Shown piece after piece: positions 42,487-51,002 of a stretch of 64,000 bases of DNA (positions within the stretch are counted from its first letter, which is position 1; the number at the start of each line of letters is the position of its first letter). The notes under the pieces are model-generated. The model made no database searches, was not told the DNA's origin, and worked only from the letters and a program-made list of their open reading frames with translations. The position numbers were made by a program, and so were the translations under genes. Source of the DNA: Candidatus Methanoperedens sp. (GTDB taxonomy: Archaea > Halobacteriota > Methanosarcinia > Methanosarcinales > Methanoperedenaceae). Where the stretch lies: NCBI GenBank assembly GCA_027460525.1, contig JAPZAS010000009.1, positions 35,962 through 99,961 of the forward strand, given 5' to 3'.

Positions 42487-43749
42487 CTAAATCAACTTCA
42501 GACGATTTAAATCTTCCAGCGAATTCTTTCCGACTTTTCCAATGTGATAGAATACTATTCCTGATAAAAGGGCTATTCCTCCTATTACCCAGGCATCCCT
42601 TGCAAGGAAAAACAGCAGTATGATGCTGGTTATTAACCCAAGAACAGGAATTATGCGTGGATACACGGGTTTTTCTATTTTAAGCGCAGCATAGTTCGCA
42701 ATGGCATAATACAAAAGCATTGCAAAGTTGGAGATGGAAGCTGCCCGCAAGAGGTCTGTAAATGCTGCAAAGATTGTCATGACAAGCCCAAAAACAAGTA
42801 TTGTGTTGTAGGGAGTGGCTCTTTTCGGATGCAGCTTTGCAAAGAAGGCAGGCAGATCATGGTTTCTTGCCATAGCAAAAGAAATGCGCGATAATCCCAG
42901 AAGCGTGGTCAGAAGCACGCTCAGGGTAGCCACGAGTGCACCTATGGAAATAAGCAGGGCAGCATTCTTGCTCTCAGATTGAGCCGCAGAGGCAAGGGGT
43001 GAACCAGAAGCTGCAAGCTCATGGTATCCCACAAGACCCACAGCAACAAAACTAACAAGCATGTATATAACAGTCGATATCCCGAGGGCAAGGATTATCG
43101 CAAGCGGAATGGTCTTTCTGGGATTCTTCACTTCCTCGCTTATGAGCGTCACCCTCGCAAAGCCTGAATAGGCAAAGAATATGATGGCTGCGCCCTGCAT
43201 CACCCCGTATCCTCCGTTGGGCATAAAAGGTGAAAAATTGCCAGGCGAAACCGCGCCAATGCCGAGGGCAATAAAAAAAGCCAGGATTAATAGCTTTATC
43301 ACTACCAGAACATCATTTAAAAGGCTTGATTCGCGGGCGCCAAGATAATTTATCAGCGTTATGACAAGACATGCAAGCGCAGCCGTCGCATTCACGGGAA
43401 GGGAGGGAATGAATATTGCAAGGTAGCTTGCAAACCCGAGGCTCACCACTGCGCCTACCACAAGATTGGAAACAAGCCAGAGCCACCCAGAGATAAAGCC
43501 TGCAAAAGGCGAGATGAGTTCATGGGCGAACTCATAACCTCCGCCTTCTTTCGGGATTAGCGCCGCCAGTTCTGCAAAACTCAGGGCAGTGAAGCCGGAA
43601 ATACACGCCCCGATCAGCAGGGATAAAAGAAGCGCAGGACCAGCAAGACCAGCTGATATGCCGGTCACCACGAATATGCCTGCGCCGATGATAGCGCCAA
43701 TCCCGATAGCCAGCGCGTCGAATAAACCGAGTGACCGCTTGAATTCCAT
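42487..43749 (-). CDS. APC-family amino acid permease
   Basis: A 420-aa secondary transporter with about 12 membrane segments. The N-terminal GIGAIIGAGIFVVTG is the consensus of segment 1 of the amino acid-polyamine-organocation family, and IPKEGGGYEFAHELI lies at segment 3. Substrate cannot be told; amino acids are likely. It is encoded just downstream of the SIMPL-domain protein gene, six bases away. Confidence 0.9.
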   Translation of the reverse strand: MEFKRSLGLFDALAIGIGAIIGAGIFVVTGISAGLAGPALLLSLLIGACISGFTALSFAELAALIPKEGGGYEFAHELISPFAGFISGWLWLVSNLVVGAVVSLGFASYLAIFIPSLPVNATAALACLVITLINYLGARESSLLNDVLVVIKLLILAFFIALGIGAVSPGNFSPFMPNGGYGVMQGAAIIFFAYSGFARVTLISEEVKNPRKTIPLAIILALGISTVIYMLVSFVAVGLVGYHELAASGSPLASAAQSESKNAALLISIGALVATLSVLLTTLLGLSRISFAMARNHDLPAFFAKLHPKRATPYNTILVFGLVMTIFAAFTDLLRAASISNFAMLLYYAIANYAALKIEKPVYPRIIPVLGLITSIILLFFLARDAWVIGGIALLSGIVFYHIGKVGKNSLEDLNRLKLI

Positions 43750-43754
43750 AGGGA

Positions 43755-44531
43755 TTATTCGATTATATACGTCACTTCCACTGATATCGTTAATTTGGAC
43801 TCTCCAGGCTGGATAGGCGTGGCAGCCTTTTCTGCGATTGCTGAAACGAAAGGAAGCGGCGAGAATACCGGCGGGAATACCTCACTGATCGAAGCTGTTT
43901 TAACGCCTGCAATCCTGACACCCAGGCTGTCTGCAAGCTTATTAGCCTTACCTTGCGCGTCCTTCACAGCATCCCCGAGCAGTCCATAGCGTATCAGCCT
44001 CTGTTTTTCATCGGATATAACAAAGGATATGCCTCCGACCTGGTTGGCGCCTGCGGCTGTGGATTTGTCCAGGATATCGCCGAGCTTATCCAGCATCATG
44101 GTGGTTATTTCTACATTATTGGATGCAGAATAACCCACTATGGTCGGTACACCTCCATAACTGGAATAGTTGTATAGAGGCTGGACTGAAAGGAAGGATG
44201 TCCGGATATCCTTATCCTGAAGACCCAGACTCTTGAGCGCATTTATCACCGCGTTCATCGAGGCAGCGTTCTTATCCGAGGCTTCTTTTGCTGTAACCGC
44301 CTGCGTGAGAACCCCCAGGCTTATGGATGCTGTGTCTGGTATTACAGAGGTGGATGCTGAGCCTGAGACTGAAATCAATCTTTGCTCAGGCGATGCGGCG
44401 GTGTTGAGTAATTTTTCGCCGCTATTACCTACCAAAACAAAACCAAAGAACTGTGCGGCGATTAACACTAAAGCTATCGAAAGAATAACCAGGAGAACAT
44501 ACAGTTTTCTATCGGATGTTTCTTGCGGCAT
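43755..44531 (-). CDS. SIMPL-domain (DUF541) exported protein
   Basis: A 258-aa protein with one N-terminal membrane segment (YVLLVILSIALVLIAAQFFGFVLV) and an extracellular SIMPL domain (ISVSGSASTSVIPDTASISLGVLTQA). Bacterial SIMPL proteins form large rings linked to membrane stress, but no clear biochemical role is set. The frame is open to 44600, yet the ATG at 44531 has a GAGGTGAAA site and gives a normal N-terminus. The gene follows the small acidic protein gene by four bases. Confidence 0.85.
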   Translation of the reverse strand: MPQETSDRKLYVLLVILSIALVLIAAQFFGFVLVGNSGEKLLNTAASPEQRLISVSGSASTSVIPDTASISLGVLTQAVTAKEASDKNAASMNAVINALKSLGLQDKDIRTSFLSVQPLYNYSSYGGVPTIVGYSASNNVEITTMMLDKLGDILDKSTAAGANQVGGISFVISDEKQRLIRYGLLGDAVKDAQGKANKLADSLGVRIAGVKTASISEVFPPVFSPLPFVSAIAEKAATPIQPGESKLTISVEVTYIIE

Positions 44532-44535
44532 GTTT

Positions 44536-44955
44536 TCACCTCTCAGTGGCAGCATATATGTTGCAGTATTTTCCAGGCAGGCATCTCTCCAGCAGAACAA
44601 CCTTGCGGGCAGTTTCCAAATTGTCCGTATTTATTTTTACTTTAAACCACCACTTGTTGCCGCCTTCATCAATGCTTCCCACAGAAACCAGCCAGAATTC
44701 CCCGTCTATCTCAGCCAGCCCGTAATCCTCTCCGAACCATTCAACCACCTGCTGTTTTATGCCTTCGGTTTCTTCAAGGGGCAAATCAGTGTATGAGCTT
44801 TCATCTCTGTATCTCTCCAGCAACCTTGCTGTATCCTTGCTCCAGATTTCGTCATAGAATGCATCAAACAGCTCCAGGTCGATAAGATACCTCAACCCTT
44901 CTTCTATTCGTTTCAATTTGTCGTTTGTGTCTTCTGTTCTTGTATCGAAGTTCAT
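44536..44955 (-). CDS. Acidic hypothetical protein, 139 aa
   Basis: A 139-aa acidic soluble protein. The N-terminal part is coiled-coil-like (DTNDKLKRIEEGLRYLIDLEL) and the C-terminal half is beta-rich with several Trp residues (FWLVSVGSIDEGGNKWWFKVKI). Not recognised. It starts the cluster with the SIMPL protein and permease, and the short gaps point to one transcript. Confidence 0.55.
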   Translation of the reverse strand: MNFDTRTEDTNDKLKRIEEGLRYLIDLELFDAFYDEIWSKDTARLLERYRDESSYTDLPLEETEGIKQQVVEWFGEDYGLAEIDGEFWLVSVGSIDEGGNKWWFKVKINTDNLETARKVVLLERCLPGKYCNIYAATER

Positions 44956-45021
44956 GTTCTTGCCACCCCTGATTAAAGAATAATATGTTACAACGGGGGT
45001 ATAAAGTTTTTGAAAAGCTAA

Positions 45022-45039
45022 AGACCGTTACAATTCGTG
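45022..45039 (+). repeat. Imperfect direct repeat, left copy, flanking the antitoxin-nucleotidyltransferase cassette
   Basis: AGACCGTTACAATTCGTG here and AGACCGTTCAATTCATG at 45968-45984 agree except for one indel and one substitution. They bracket the two-gene cassette at 45102-45916. This may be a trace of an insertion event. Confidence 0.35.
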
Positions 45040-45101
45040 GTGGAAGTTATGCCAGGATACATATATTGAGGGTTCGATATGAAGGTAAACTGGTTATATC
45101 T

Positions 45102-45581
45102 CTAATTTTCTTTGCAAAGTTTTCTTAATGCCATCAGAATCCCCTCATCCTCAGCTTTCTCTTCTAAATATCTAAAATCGAGCCGATCCCGATAATATCT
45201 AATCATAAGCATTGCCTGGTCGCAATCTGTTTCAGACTTCCAATGAACACATGCATTAAGGCGGTCAATTATTAAATCTTCAATTCCAATTACATAGACA
45301 TTTAGGTTCTCAATTCTTATTACCGTTACTTTATCTTTATCCCCGGCCAGACGATTGCCTGGGATCTCTACAGAAAGTCCTATTTGTTCATTTATCCAAT
45401 GCCTTCCGCTTGGTTTGAAGTTGAATACGTTTTCCAATATTTCACCGATAATTTTTCTGTTGCTTACAAGATCTATATCATGACTGGGATAAATCCCTTC
45501 AGTATAGAAATCCACAGCCGAGCCTCCCACAACAATAGGCTGCACGTTTCTTTTTTCAGCTTCTTGCGTCAGCAGCCCCAT
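45102..45581 (-). CDS. Nucleotidyltransferase-fold protein, partner of AbrB-type antitoxin
   Basis: A protein of at least 159 aa. PIVVGGSAVDFYTEGIYPSHDIDLV has the nucleotidyltransferase Gly-Ser loop and Asp pair, and a helical tail follows. It resembles the DUF6036/AbiEii-like group. The first standard start is the ATG at 45581, yet the frame is open for more than 20 codons upstream and reads like coding sequence (ITELQKISSIENLVDKKL), without any ATG, GTG or TTG before the stop. A non-standard start or a damaged 5' end is possible. The preceding gene encodes an AbrB-like antitoxin. Confidence 0.7.
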   Translation of the reverse strand: MGLLTQEAEKRNVQPIVVGGSAVDFYTEGIYPSHDIDLVSNRKIIGEILENVFNFKPSGRHWINEQIGLSVEIPGNRLAGDKDKVTVIRIENLNVYVIGIEDLIIDRLNACVHWKSETDCDQAMLMIRYYRDRLDFRYLEEKAEDEGILMALRKLCKEN

Positions 45582-45640
45582 GAAATACAGTTTTTTATCA
45601 ACTAAGTTTTCTATAGATGATATTTTCTGTAATTCTGTAA

Positions 45641-45916
45641 TTATAAACTTCTCTCCATTTCTCTATTTCCCACCCATCTGGTCTTTCCAACATTGATATT
45701 GCTTTCTATTTTTGATTTCATTAAATCATAAAATCCGTTGGTTTCATCTTCATTCCGCGGTTTACGTCTGATGGTTTTGCCGGCTACCGGCCTTATAAAT
45801 ATGCCATCTTTAGTTGGGATTATTTCAACAGTCTTGGGATAACCCATTTCTTGTAGAACGTCGCTTGGGATTATAATTCCGCGGCTATTTCCTATTCGTG
45901 TGATATTTCTTATCAT
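45641..45916 (-). CDS. AbrB/MazE/SpoVT-type antitoxin or transition regulator
   Basis: A 91-aa protein with a swapped-hairpin AbrB domain at residues 1-45 (RIGNSRGIIIPSDVLQEMGYPKTVEI) and a charged C-terminal tail that could bind a partner. The gene is preceded by two copies of GTTATAAC and a TATA element, as for an autoregulated cassette. The following gene on the same strand is a nucleotidyltransferase-fold protein; together they look like a toxin-antitoxin-type pair. Confidence 0.8.
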   Translation of the reverse strand: MIRNITRIGNSRGIIIPSDVLQEMGYPKTVEIIPTKDGIFIRPVAGKTIRRKPRNEDETNGFYDLMKSKIESNINVGKTRWVGNREMERSL

Positions 45917-45951
45917 GTTATAACATTGTTATAACATTCATAGTATATAAG
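45917..45951 (-). promoter_or_regulatory. Tandem GTTATAAC operator and TATA element of the AbrB-type gene
   Basis: The palindrome GTTATAAC occurs twice (45917-45924 and 45928-45935), separated by three bases so that the centres are 11 bp apart, one helical turn. A TATA element (CTTATATACT on the minus strand) lies just upstream. Binding by AbrB-type dimers on one face would block transcription. Confidence 0.55.
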
Positions 45952-45967
45952 ATTTAGGTTTATTGGA

Positions 45968-45984
45968 AGACCGTTCAATTCATG
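45968..45984 (+). repeat. Imperfect direct repeat, right copy
   Basis: AGACCGTTCAATTCATG, partner of the copy at 45022-45039 on the other side of the AbrB/nucleotidyltransferase cassette. Confidence 0.35.
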
Positions 45985-46019
45985 TTTCAATTCGTACCTG
46001 TTTTTTATTAGTTTTGGAA

Positions 46020-47054
46020 TCATGCGCCTCTATGAGTTATGCCCTCCCAGACCCCACGCAGTGCATAACAAACCGCTCCAAAACCTAAACTGACAGCTAC
46101 AATCTGAATAAACCCACCCGCATAAGGAATTCTGAACAAAAGGCTTAAAATAATGAAGCCAAGGACGAATATCCATATATCAGTTGTCTTAAGTTTAAAC
46201 AGGTCAAGGATCTTTTTACCAAAGGTAAATGAAACGAAAATGGTGGAGAGCATGAGCGCTATTATAAACAGCATTGCCATAACTGCCGCAAGTGGAAAAC
46301 CAATAACCGTTACAGCAACCAGGATAATCACAACTGCAGACACGATTATAAGAACAAAACCCACTACCGTCTTTAACAGCGTTGATTTCCTTATTTCCTC
46401 TTCAACTTTAAAAAATTGTGCCGGGAATAATTTGAGGATAATCATACCGAGTATCAGGAATCCAAGAGTTATCAGGATTCGAAATGTGCTTATTGCCCGC
46501 TGAAAACTTTGCGAAACTTCACTTTTCATGAATTCTACACTGCCAGCACTTCCGGTATTTTGAAAATTTTCCGCTCTTACCGTCAGGTTCCCGTTAATCC
46601 TGCCTGCATTGTTTACGCTGCCGCCTGAAATTACTGCATCCCTGCTTATAACAGCGGTGGAGTGAATGTTCACATTGCCCCCTGCAAGTACAACATTTCT
46701 TGCATTGCCTCTAATATCTATATTTCCCCCGGCTGCGACGATTTTTCCTTTGACATTGGAATTTACCGATACCTGACCGCCTGCAACGAAAACATCCCCG
46801 TTTACAGGTGCATTGATGTTAATTGTCCCGCCTGCTATTACGACCCCATCAACAGGAGCGTTTATATCTATTGCGCCTCCTGCTGCGAAAATATCATCCT
46901 CTATCGGTGAATCAACACGTATCTGATCCCCGGATAACATTTTCACTGCCCCAGCATTCGAAGGTAAAAGAAGGATTGATATGAGCGAAAGAATTATTAT
47001 GCTTTTCATGCCGCCTGACCTGACACTTCTAATTTTGTTAATTGAATTCATCAT
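46020..47054 (-). CDS. Membrane protein with bactofilin-like beta-helix repeats
   Basis: A 344-aa protein. A signal sequence (residues about 17-36) is followed by a beta-helix of short repeats with the pattern (V/I)xAGGxxxINAPVxGxV up to residue 165, and then four to five membrane segments (190-330). The repeats resemble polymer-forming bactofilin/CcmA proteins, but here they would lie outside the cell and are tied to a membrane domain. A scaffold or envelope role is likely. ATG at 47054 follows a GAGGTGG site; GTG at 47060 is also in frame. Confidence 0.75.
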   Translation of the reverse strand: MMNSINKIRSVRSGGMKSIIILSLISILLLPSNAGAVKMLSGDQIRVDSPIEDDIFAAGGAIDINAPVDGVVIAGGTININAPVNGDVFVAGGQVSVNSNVKGKIVAAGGNIDIRGNARNVVLAGGNVNIHSTAVISRDAVISGGSVNNAGRINGNLTVRAENFQNTGSAGSVEFMKSEVSQSFQRAISTFRILITLGFLILGMIILKLFPAQFFKVEEEIRKSTLLKTVVGFVLIIVSAVVIILVAVTVIGFPLAAVMAMLFIIALMLSTIFVSFTFGKKILDLFKLKTTDIWIFVLGFIILSLLFRIPYAGGFIQIVAVSLGFGAVCYALRGVWEGITHRGA

Positions 47055-47180
47055 TGTCACTCCACCTCGGATGCATCATGCCCTGATGATGCGTTTTTGA
47101 GCAACCTACACCCAGTATATCTTTAAATGTAAGGCTATAAATACTTTCCTGAGCTGCGTTCTGTTAAGTCTTGGAGGCTC

Positions 47181-47264
47181 ATGGCATGTTCGGGAAGTTT
47201 TAAGCTGCTGTATTTGAATATTGCATTGGGAGTTATGGCTTTGTTAAGAGGGATTTTCCCATGA
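47181..47264 (+). CDS. Short upstream ORF before the proton ATPase gene, 27 aa
   Basis: An ATG at 47181 with GGAGG three bases upstream opens 27 hydrophobic codons whose TGA overlaps the ATPase ATG (ATGA). The geometry suits translational coupling, but the ATPase has its own GAGGG site, the GGAGG spacing is short, and this could be chance. Confidence 0.25.
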   Translation: MACSGSFKLLYLNIALGVMALLRGIFP

Positions 47265-49720
47265 TTGAGGAAGAAGCAAAAAAGGCTTCTGTGAATGAGC
47301 TGATGCAGAAACTCTCATCAAGTGAAGCGGGTATTTCCTCCCAGGAAGCCCGGATGCGGCTCGCTCAGTACGGCTACAACGAGATATCTGAAAAGAAAAA
47401 GAGCCCCATCATCAAGTTCTTACGATATTTCTGGGGACCCATTCCATGGATGATCGAGATTGCAGCTTTCCTTTCTGCAATAATTCGCCACTGGGAGGAT
47501 TTCGCCATAATCTTTGCACTGCTGGTGATAAATGCCGTGGTAGGGTTCTGGGAGGAACACAAGGCTGAAAACGCCATTGAATTATTAAAGCAGAAGCTTG
47601 CGCTCAGGGCGCGGGTGTTGCGCGACAACAAATGGCTCCAGATTCCGGCACGTGAGCTTGTACCCGGAGATGTGGTGCGTGTGCGTCTCGGGGACATAAT
47701 CCCTGCCGATATTAAACTCATGGAGGGGGATTATCTTCTTGTTGACGAATCCGCATTGACAGGTGAATCCCTGCCTGTGGAAAAGCATGTCCTGGATATC
47801 GGATACTCAGGTTCCATAATCAGGCAGGGAGAAATGAACGCACTTGTGGTCAGCACGGGGATGAATACCTATTTCGGAAGGACTGCAAAGCTTGTTGAGG
47901 AGGCAAAAACCAGGAGCCATTTCCAGCAGGCGGTCATCAAGATCGGTGATTACCTTATCCGGCTGGACGCAGTGCTGGTGTCTATCGTATTTATTCTTGC
48001 GCTTTATCGCCACGAAAGCATACTCGATACACTTCAGTTCGTGCTGATTCTGACCATTGCATCGATACCTGTGGCACTGCCTGCGGTCTTATCTGTCACC
48101 ATGGCCGTAGGTGCTATGGCACTGGCCAAAAAAGAAGCCATCGTCAGCAGGCTTGTCGCAATTGAAGAACTGGCAGGCATGGATGTTCTATGCGCGGATA
48201 AGACAGGCACCATCACCAAAAATGAGTTAACTGTTGCAGAAGTAAAGCCTTTTGAAGGATTCAAGGAAAGCGACGTGCTACTCCTGGCAACGCAGGCATC
48301 CAGAGAGGAAGACCAGGATCCTATCGATACTGCGATAATCACAGGGGTCAAAACCCTCAAGTTAATTGCAGGTGTGCCAGCCTATAAAACAATCTCATTT
48401 AAACCTTTCGATCCTGTTGCAAAGCGTACCGAAGCCACGATAGAGAGCCCCGATGGCGTCAGACTGAAAGTATCCAAAGGTGCGCCGCAGGTTATTCTAT
48501 CGCTTGTAGCAAATAAGGATGCCTCCAAGGTTGATGAACTTGTCAGCGTTTTTGCAGCCAGAGGGTATCGTTCTCTCGGGGTAGCATGCACCGATGCAGA
48601 GGGGAACTGGCGGTATGCTGGAATTATTGCCATCTACGATGCGCCGCGTGAAGACTCTGCTCTGGTCATAAATACCGCGCAATCCCTTGGCGTTAATGTA
48701 AAAATGATAACAGGGGACCATATCGCCATTGCAAAGCAGATTGCATCGCAGGTGAACATGGGCACCAACATCGCACCAGCTTCCGCCTTTCTGGACAAAC
48801 CTGACAGTGACGCTCAGACCATTGTTGAAAATGCTGATGGTTTTGCCCAGGTTTTTCCCGAGCACAAATACCGCATTGTCGAACTTCTCCAGAGCAAAGG
48901 TCATATCGTGGGCATGACCGGGGATGGGGTGAACGATGCCCCGGCGCTAAAAAAGGCGGATGCAGGAATTGCTGTCGCCGGTGCAACGGATGCGGCTAAA
49001 TCCGCTGCAGACATCGTGCTCACAAGACCCGGGCTTTCGGTCATAATCGATGCCATCAGGGAAAGTCACAAAATATTCCAGCGCATGAACAACTATGCCA
49101 CTTATCGTATCGCAGAGACCATCCGCGTACTGATATTCCTGACCCTTTCTATCATCATCTTCAACTTCTATCCACTGACCGCAGCGATGATAGTAATTCT
49201 GGCGCTGCTGAACGATCTGCCTATAATGATGATTGCCTATGACAACACAAAGCCGCTCCAGAGACCTGCAAGCTGGGAAATGCACAAAGTGCTGACCATA
49301 GCAAGCGTGCTTGGTGCTGCCGGGGTTGTTTCCAGTTTCCTGTTGTTCTATTTCAGTGAACAGGTGTTGCACCTGGATAGACCCACAATCCAGACCCTCA
49401 TGTTCCTGAAACTTGCAGTGGCGGGTCATATCACTATTTATCTGACACGTACCCGAGAGCATCATTTCTGGTCGCGTCCATTGCCGGCTGGCCTTCTATT
49501 CTGGACGACTGAGATTACCCAGTTGGCAGGAACACTGCTCGCGGTCTATGGTGTTTTCATGAAACCCCTCGGGTGGAATCTGGCTGCCTTTGTCTGGATA
49601 TGGGCACTGGCATTTTTTGTAATAAATGACTTTATAAAAATTTATTTTTATAAGCGACTTGAGAAGCGGTGGGGCCCTTCTCCAGAAGGTTTGAAGTTAC
49701 AAATTCCAGGTCCTGACTGA
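47261..49720 (+). CDS. Plasma-membrane proton-efflux P-type ATPase (type IIIA)
   Basis: An 819-aa P-type ATPase. Asp313 in DKTGT (313-317) is phosphorylated, TGES (167-170) is the dephosphorylation loop, and MTGDGVNDAPALKKADAGIAV is the hinge. The membrane motif IASIPVALPAVLS with an otherwise short N-terminus fits proton-pumping type III enzymes of fungi, plants and methanogens. It would extrude H+ using ATP, perhaps for pH control. The last 89 bases overlap the convergent chaperone gene. Confidence 0.92.
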   Translation: MIEEEAKKASVNELMQKLSSSEAGISSQEARMRLAQYGYNEISEKKKSPIIKFLRYFWGPIPWMIEIAAFLSAIIRHWEDFAIIFALLVINAVVGFWEEHKAENAIELLKQKLALRARVLRDNKWLQIPARELVPGDVVRVRLGDIIPADIKLMEGDYLLVDESALTGESLPVEKHVLDIGYSGSIIRQGEMNALVVSTGMNTYFGRTAKLVEEAKTRSHFQQAVIKIGDYLIRLDAVLVSIVFILALYRHESILDTLQFVLILTIASIPVALPAVLSVTMAVGAMALAKKEAIVSRLVAIEELAGMDVLCADKTGTITKNELTVAEVKPFEGFKESDVLLLATQASREEDQDPIDTAIITGVKTLKLIAGVPAYKTISFKPFDPVAKRTEATIESPDGVRLKVSKGAPQVILSLVANKDASKVDELVSVFAARGYRSLGVACTDAEGNWRYAGIIAIYDAPREDSALVINTAQSLGVNVKMITGDHIAIAKQIASQVNMGTNIAPASAFLDKPDSDAQTIVENADGFAQVFPEHKYRIVELLQSKGHIVGMTGDGVNDAPALKKADAGIAVAGATDAAKSAADIVLTRPGLSVIIDAIRESHKIFQRMNNYATYRIAETIRVLIFLTLSIIIFNFYPLTAAMIVILALLNDLPIMMIAYDNTKPLQRPASWEMHKVLTIASVLGAAGVVSSFLLFYFSEQVLHLDRPTIQTLMFLKLAVAGHITIYLTRTREHHFWSRPLPAGLLFWTTEITQLAGTLLAVYGVFMKPLGWNLAAFVWIWALAFFVINDFIKIYFYKRLEKRWGPSPEGLKLQIPGPD

Positions 49721-50339
49721 TAACCACTGATGTAATCTCTGCAAGCCGGGTATAGAATGACGCCCCGGCAAAACTTCGAAGCTTATCCCGGAATTCAGGA
49801 ACCCACCGCACAGGGTGGCGCACAAGAAAATCCTTCTGCGCAAGACGATACCCTTTCAAAAACTCATCGCCCTCATTAAAAGCCGCCGCCTCCCTGAAGG
49901 TAAGGAAATGGAGGAACTCAAGCTCAGCCGAGATGTGGTCGGGTAATTCTCGTTTCCCTTCTTTCTGGCTCATTCTCAGCCCGAAATGCCTGTAGAACTC
50001 GCTAATCTCAAGCATGACCGAAGTCCGCGGCTCGCGGCTGTACATGCCCTCGTAAGGCGGGCAGGGTGGAAGAGGAGAACCGGTATCAAAGGTCTGTGCG
50101 AACTTTACCTCAAACTCGGGAAAAGTAACTCCTTCCAGATTATTGATAAAAAGAGACTTTTCGATCGCAGGGATATGGAGGTGGGGAAGAAGGGATATGT
50201 TCTTCTCCAGTTCGGCAAGGAACTCCCCATTCTGGAAAGTTTCGAAAACCAGCGGTGCAGGATAGCGAAATCCTGTATAGAGTAACCTGTATATGTTGCT
50301 GCGGGGAAGCGCAAGGGAAGGCAGTAATTCCTGTGGCAT
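49632..50339 (-). CDS. TorD/NarJ-type molybdoenzyme chaperone
   Basis: A 235-aa all-helical protein of the TorD/DmsD/NarJ family, which binds the apo-catalytic subunit and helps insert molybdenum cofactor. Typical elements are PSLALPRSNIYRLLYTGFRYP at the N-terminus, PPYEGMYSREPRTSVMLEISEFYRHFGL in the middle and HISAELEFLHFLTFREA. It is the last gene of the cluster, ten bases after the gamma subunit. The 3' end overlaps the ATPase gene from the other strand. Confidence 0.88.
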   Translation of the reverse strand: MPQELLPSLALPRSNIYRLLYTGFRYPAPLVFETFQNGEFLAELEKNISLLPHLHIPAIEKSLFINNLEGVTFPEFEVKFAQTFDTGSPLPPCPPYEGMYSREPRTSVMLEISEFYRHFGLRMSQKEGKRELPDHISAELEFLHFLTFREAAAFNEGDEFLKGYRLAQKDFLVRHPVRWVPEFRDKLRSFAGASFYTRLAEITSVVISQDLEFVTSNLLEKGPTASQVAYKNKFL

Positions 50340-50348
50340 ATATCACTC

Positions 50349-50999
50349 CTACTGGAGAGAAAGTAATTCCCACTCCGAGACTATTTTGTGCCCTCCGCGT
50401 TCGGCATAAGCTCCGCCCTTCCAGTTGGCAAAGGCTATTCTGTAACTTTTGCCGCGCACGAATGAGACCTGGTTCTCGGAAGCCGCAGCCATCGGCCTTG
50501 CGATGATCACATTCCATACTCCTTGCGCCCATCTCTGGTAATGCCTGAGGTTCTGGGATGCTGCGTCGGGGCTTGTCTGCACTGTCCCCATGCCGCCGCC
50601 AACGATATTCTCAGGACGAGACAAATCAGCCCTCCAGAAAATGATATTCACAGGCTTGTCCATGGCACCCATCCAGAGGGGACTGTCCTCTGTGAAGAGA
50701 GGAATTTCAAGAGCAAAAGCATCCGCAAAAACCGGATAATCGTCCACAGAATTATTTTCTGCTATGGCATTCCACTGGAGGAAGAAAAATATCTCAGTGC
50801 CGTTGTGCACCGCTTTAACCTTGACGAGCCTGTTTTCATCGGGTGCGAATGTGATTCTGGCACCCAACTCATTGAGCCTCCTGCTGAAAATGACGGTTGT
50901 CGGAGGAGCCTTATGCCAGGCAGGGTCGCCCGGGTCAAGAGCTATTGTCCCTGGTACATATACTGCTGTAATTTCTGCCTGAGGGCTGCTGTCTGCCAT
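50349..50999 (-). CDS. Heme-b gamma subunit of a type II DMSO-reductase complex (EbdC/DdhC/SerC-like)
   Basis: A 216-aa protein of the ethylbenzene dehydrogenase haem-b subunit family. The segment SPLWMGAMDKPVNIIFWRAD carries the probable Met haem ligand, and AFANWKGGAYAERGGHKIVSEW contains the probable Lys ligand and matches the family C-terminus. This subunit passes electrons between the Fe-S subunit and an external cytochrome. It begins MADSSPQAEITAV with no signal peptide, unlike known periplasmic gamma subunits. Confidence 0.85.
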   Translation of the reverse strand: MADSSPQAEITAVYVPGTIALDPGDPAWHKAPPTTVIFSRRLNELGARITFAPDENRLVKVKAVHNGTEIFFFLQWNAIAENNSVDDYPVFADAFALEIPLFTEDSPLWMGAMDKPVNIIFWRADLSRPENIVGGGMGTVQTSPDAASQNLRHYQRWAQGVWNVIIARPMAAASENQVSFVRGKSYRIAFANWKGGAYAERGGHKIVSEWELLSLQ

Positions 51000-51002
51000 A
51001 AT

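Noticed and set aside
45022..45984. Repeats near 45.02 and 45.97 kb as remnants of a CRISPR array
   Set aside because: Only two imperfect copies almost 1 kb apart, no regular spacers and no cas genes.
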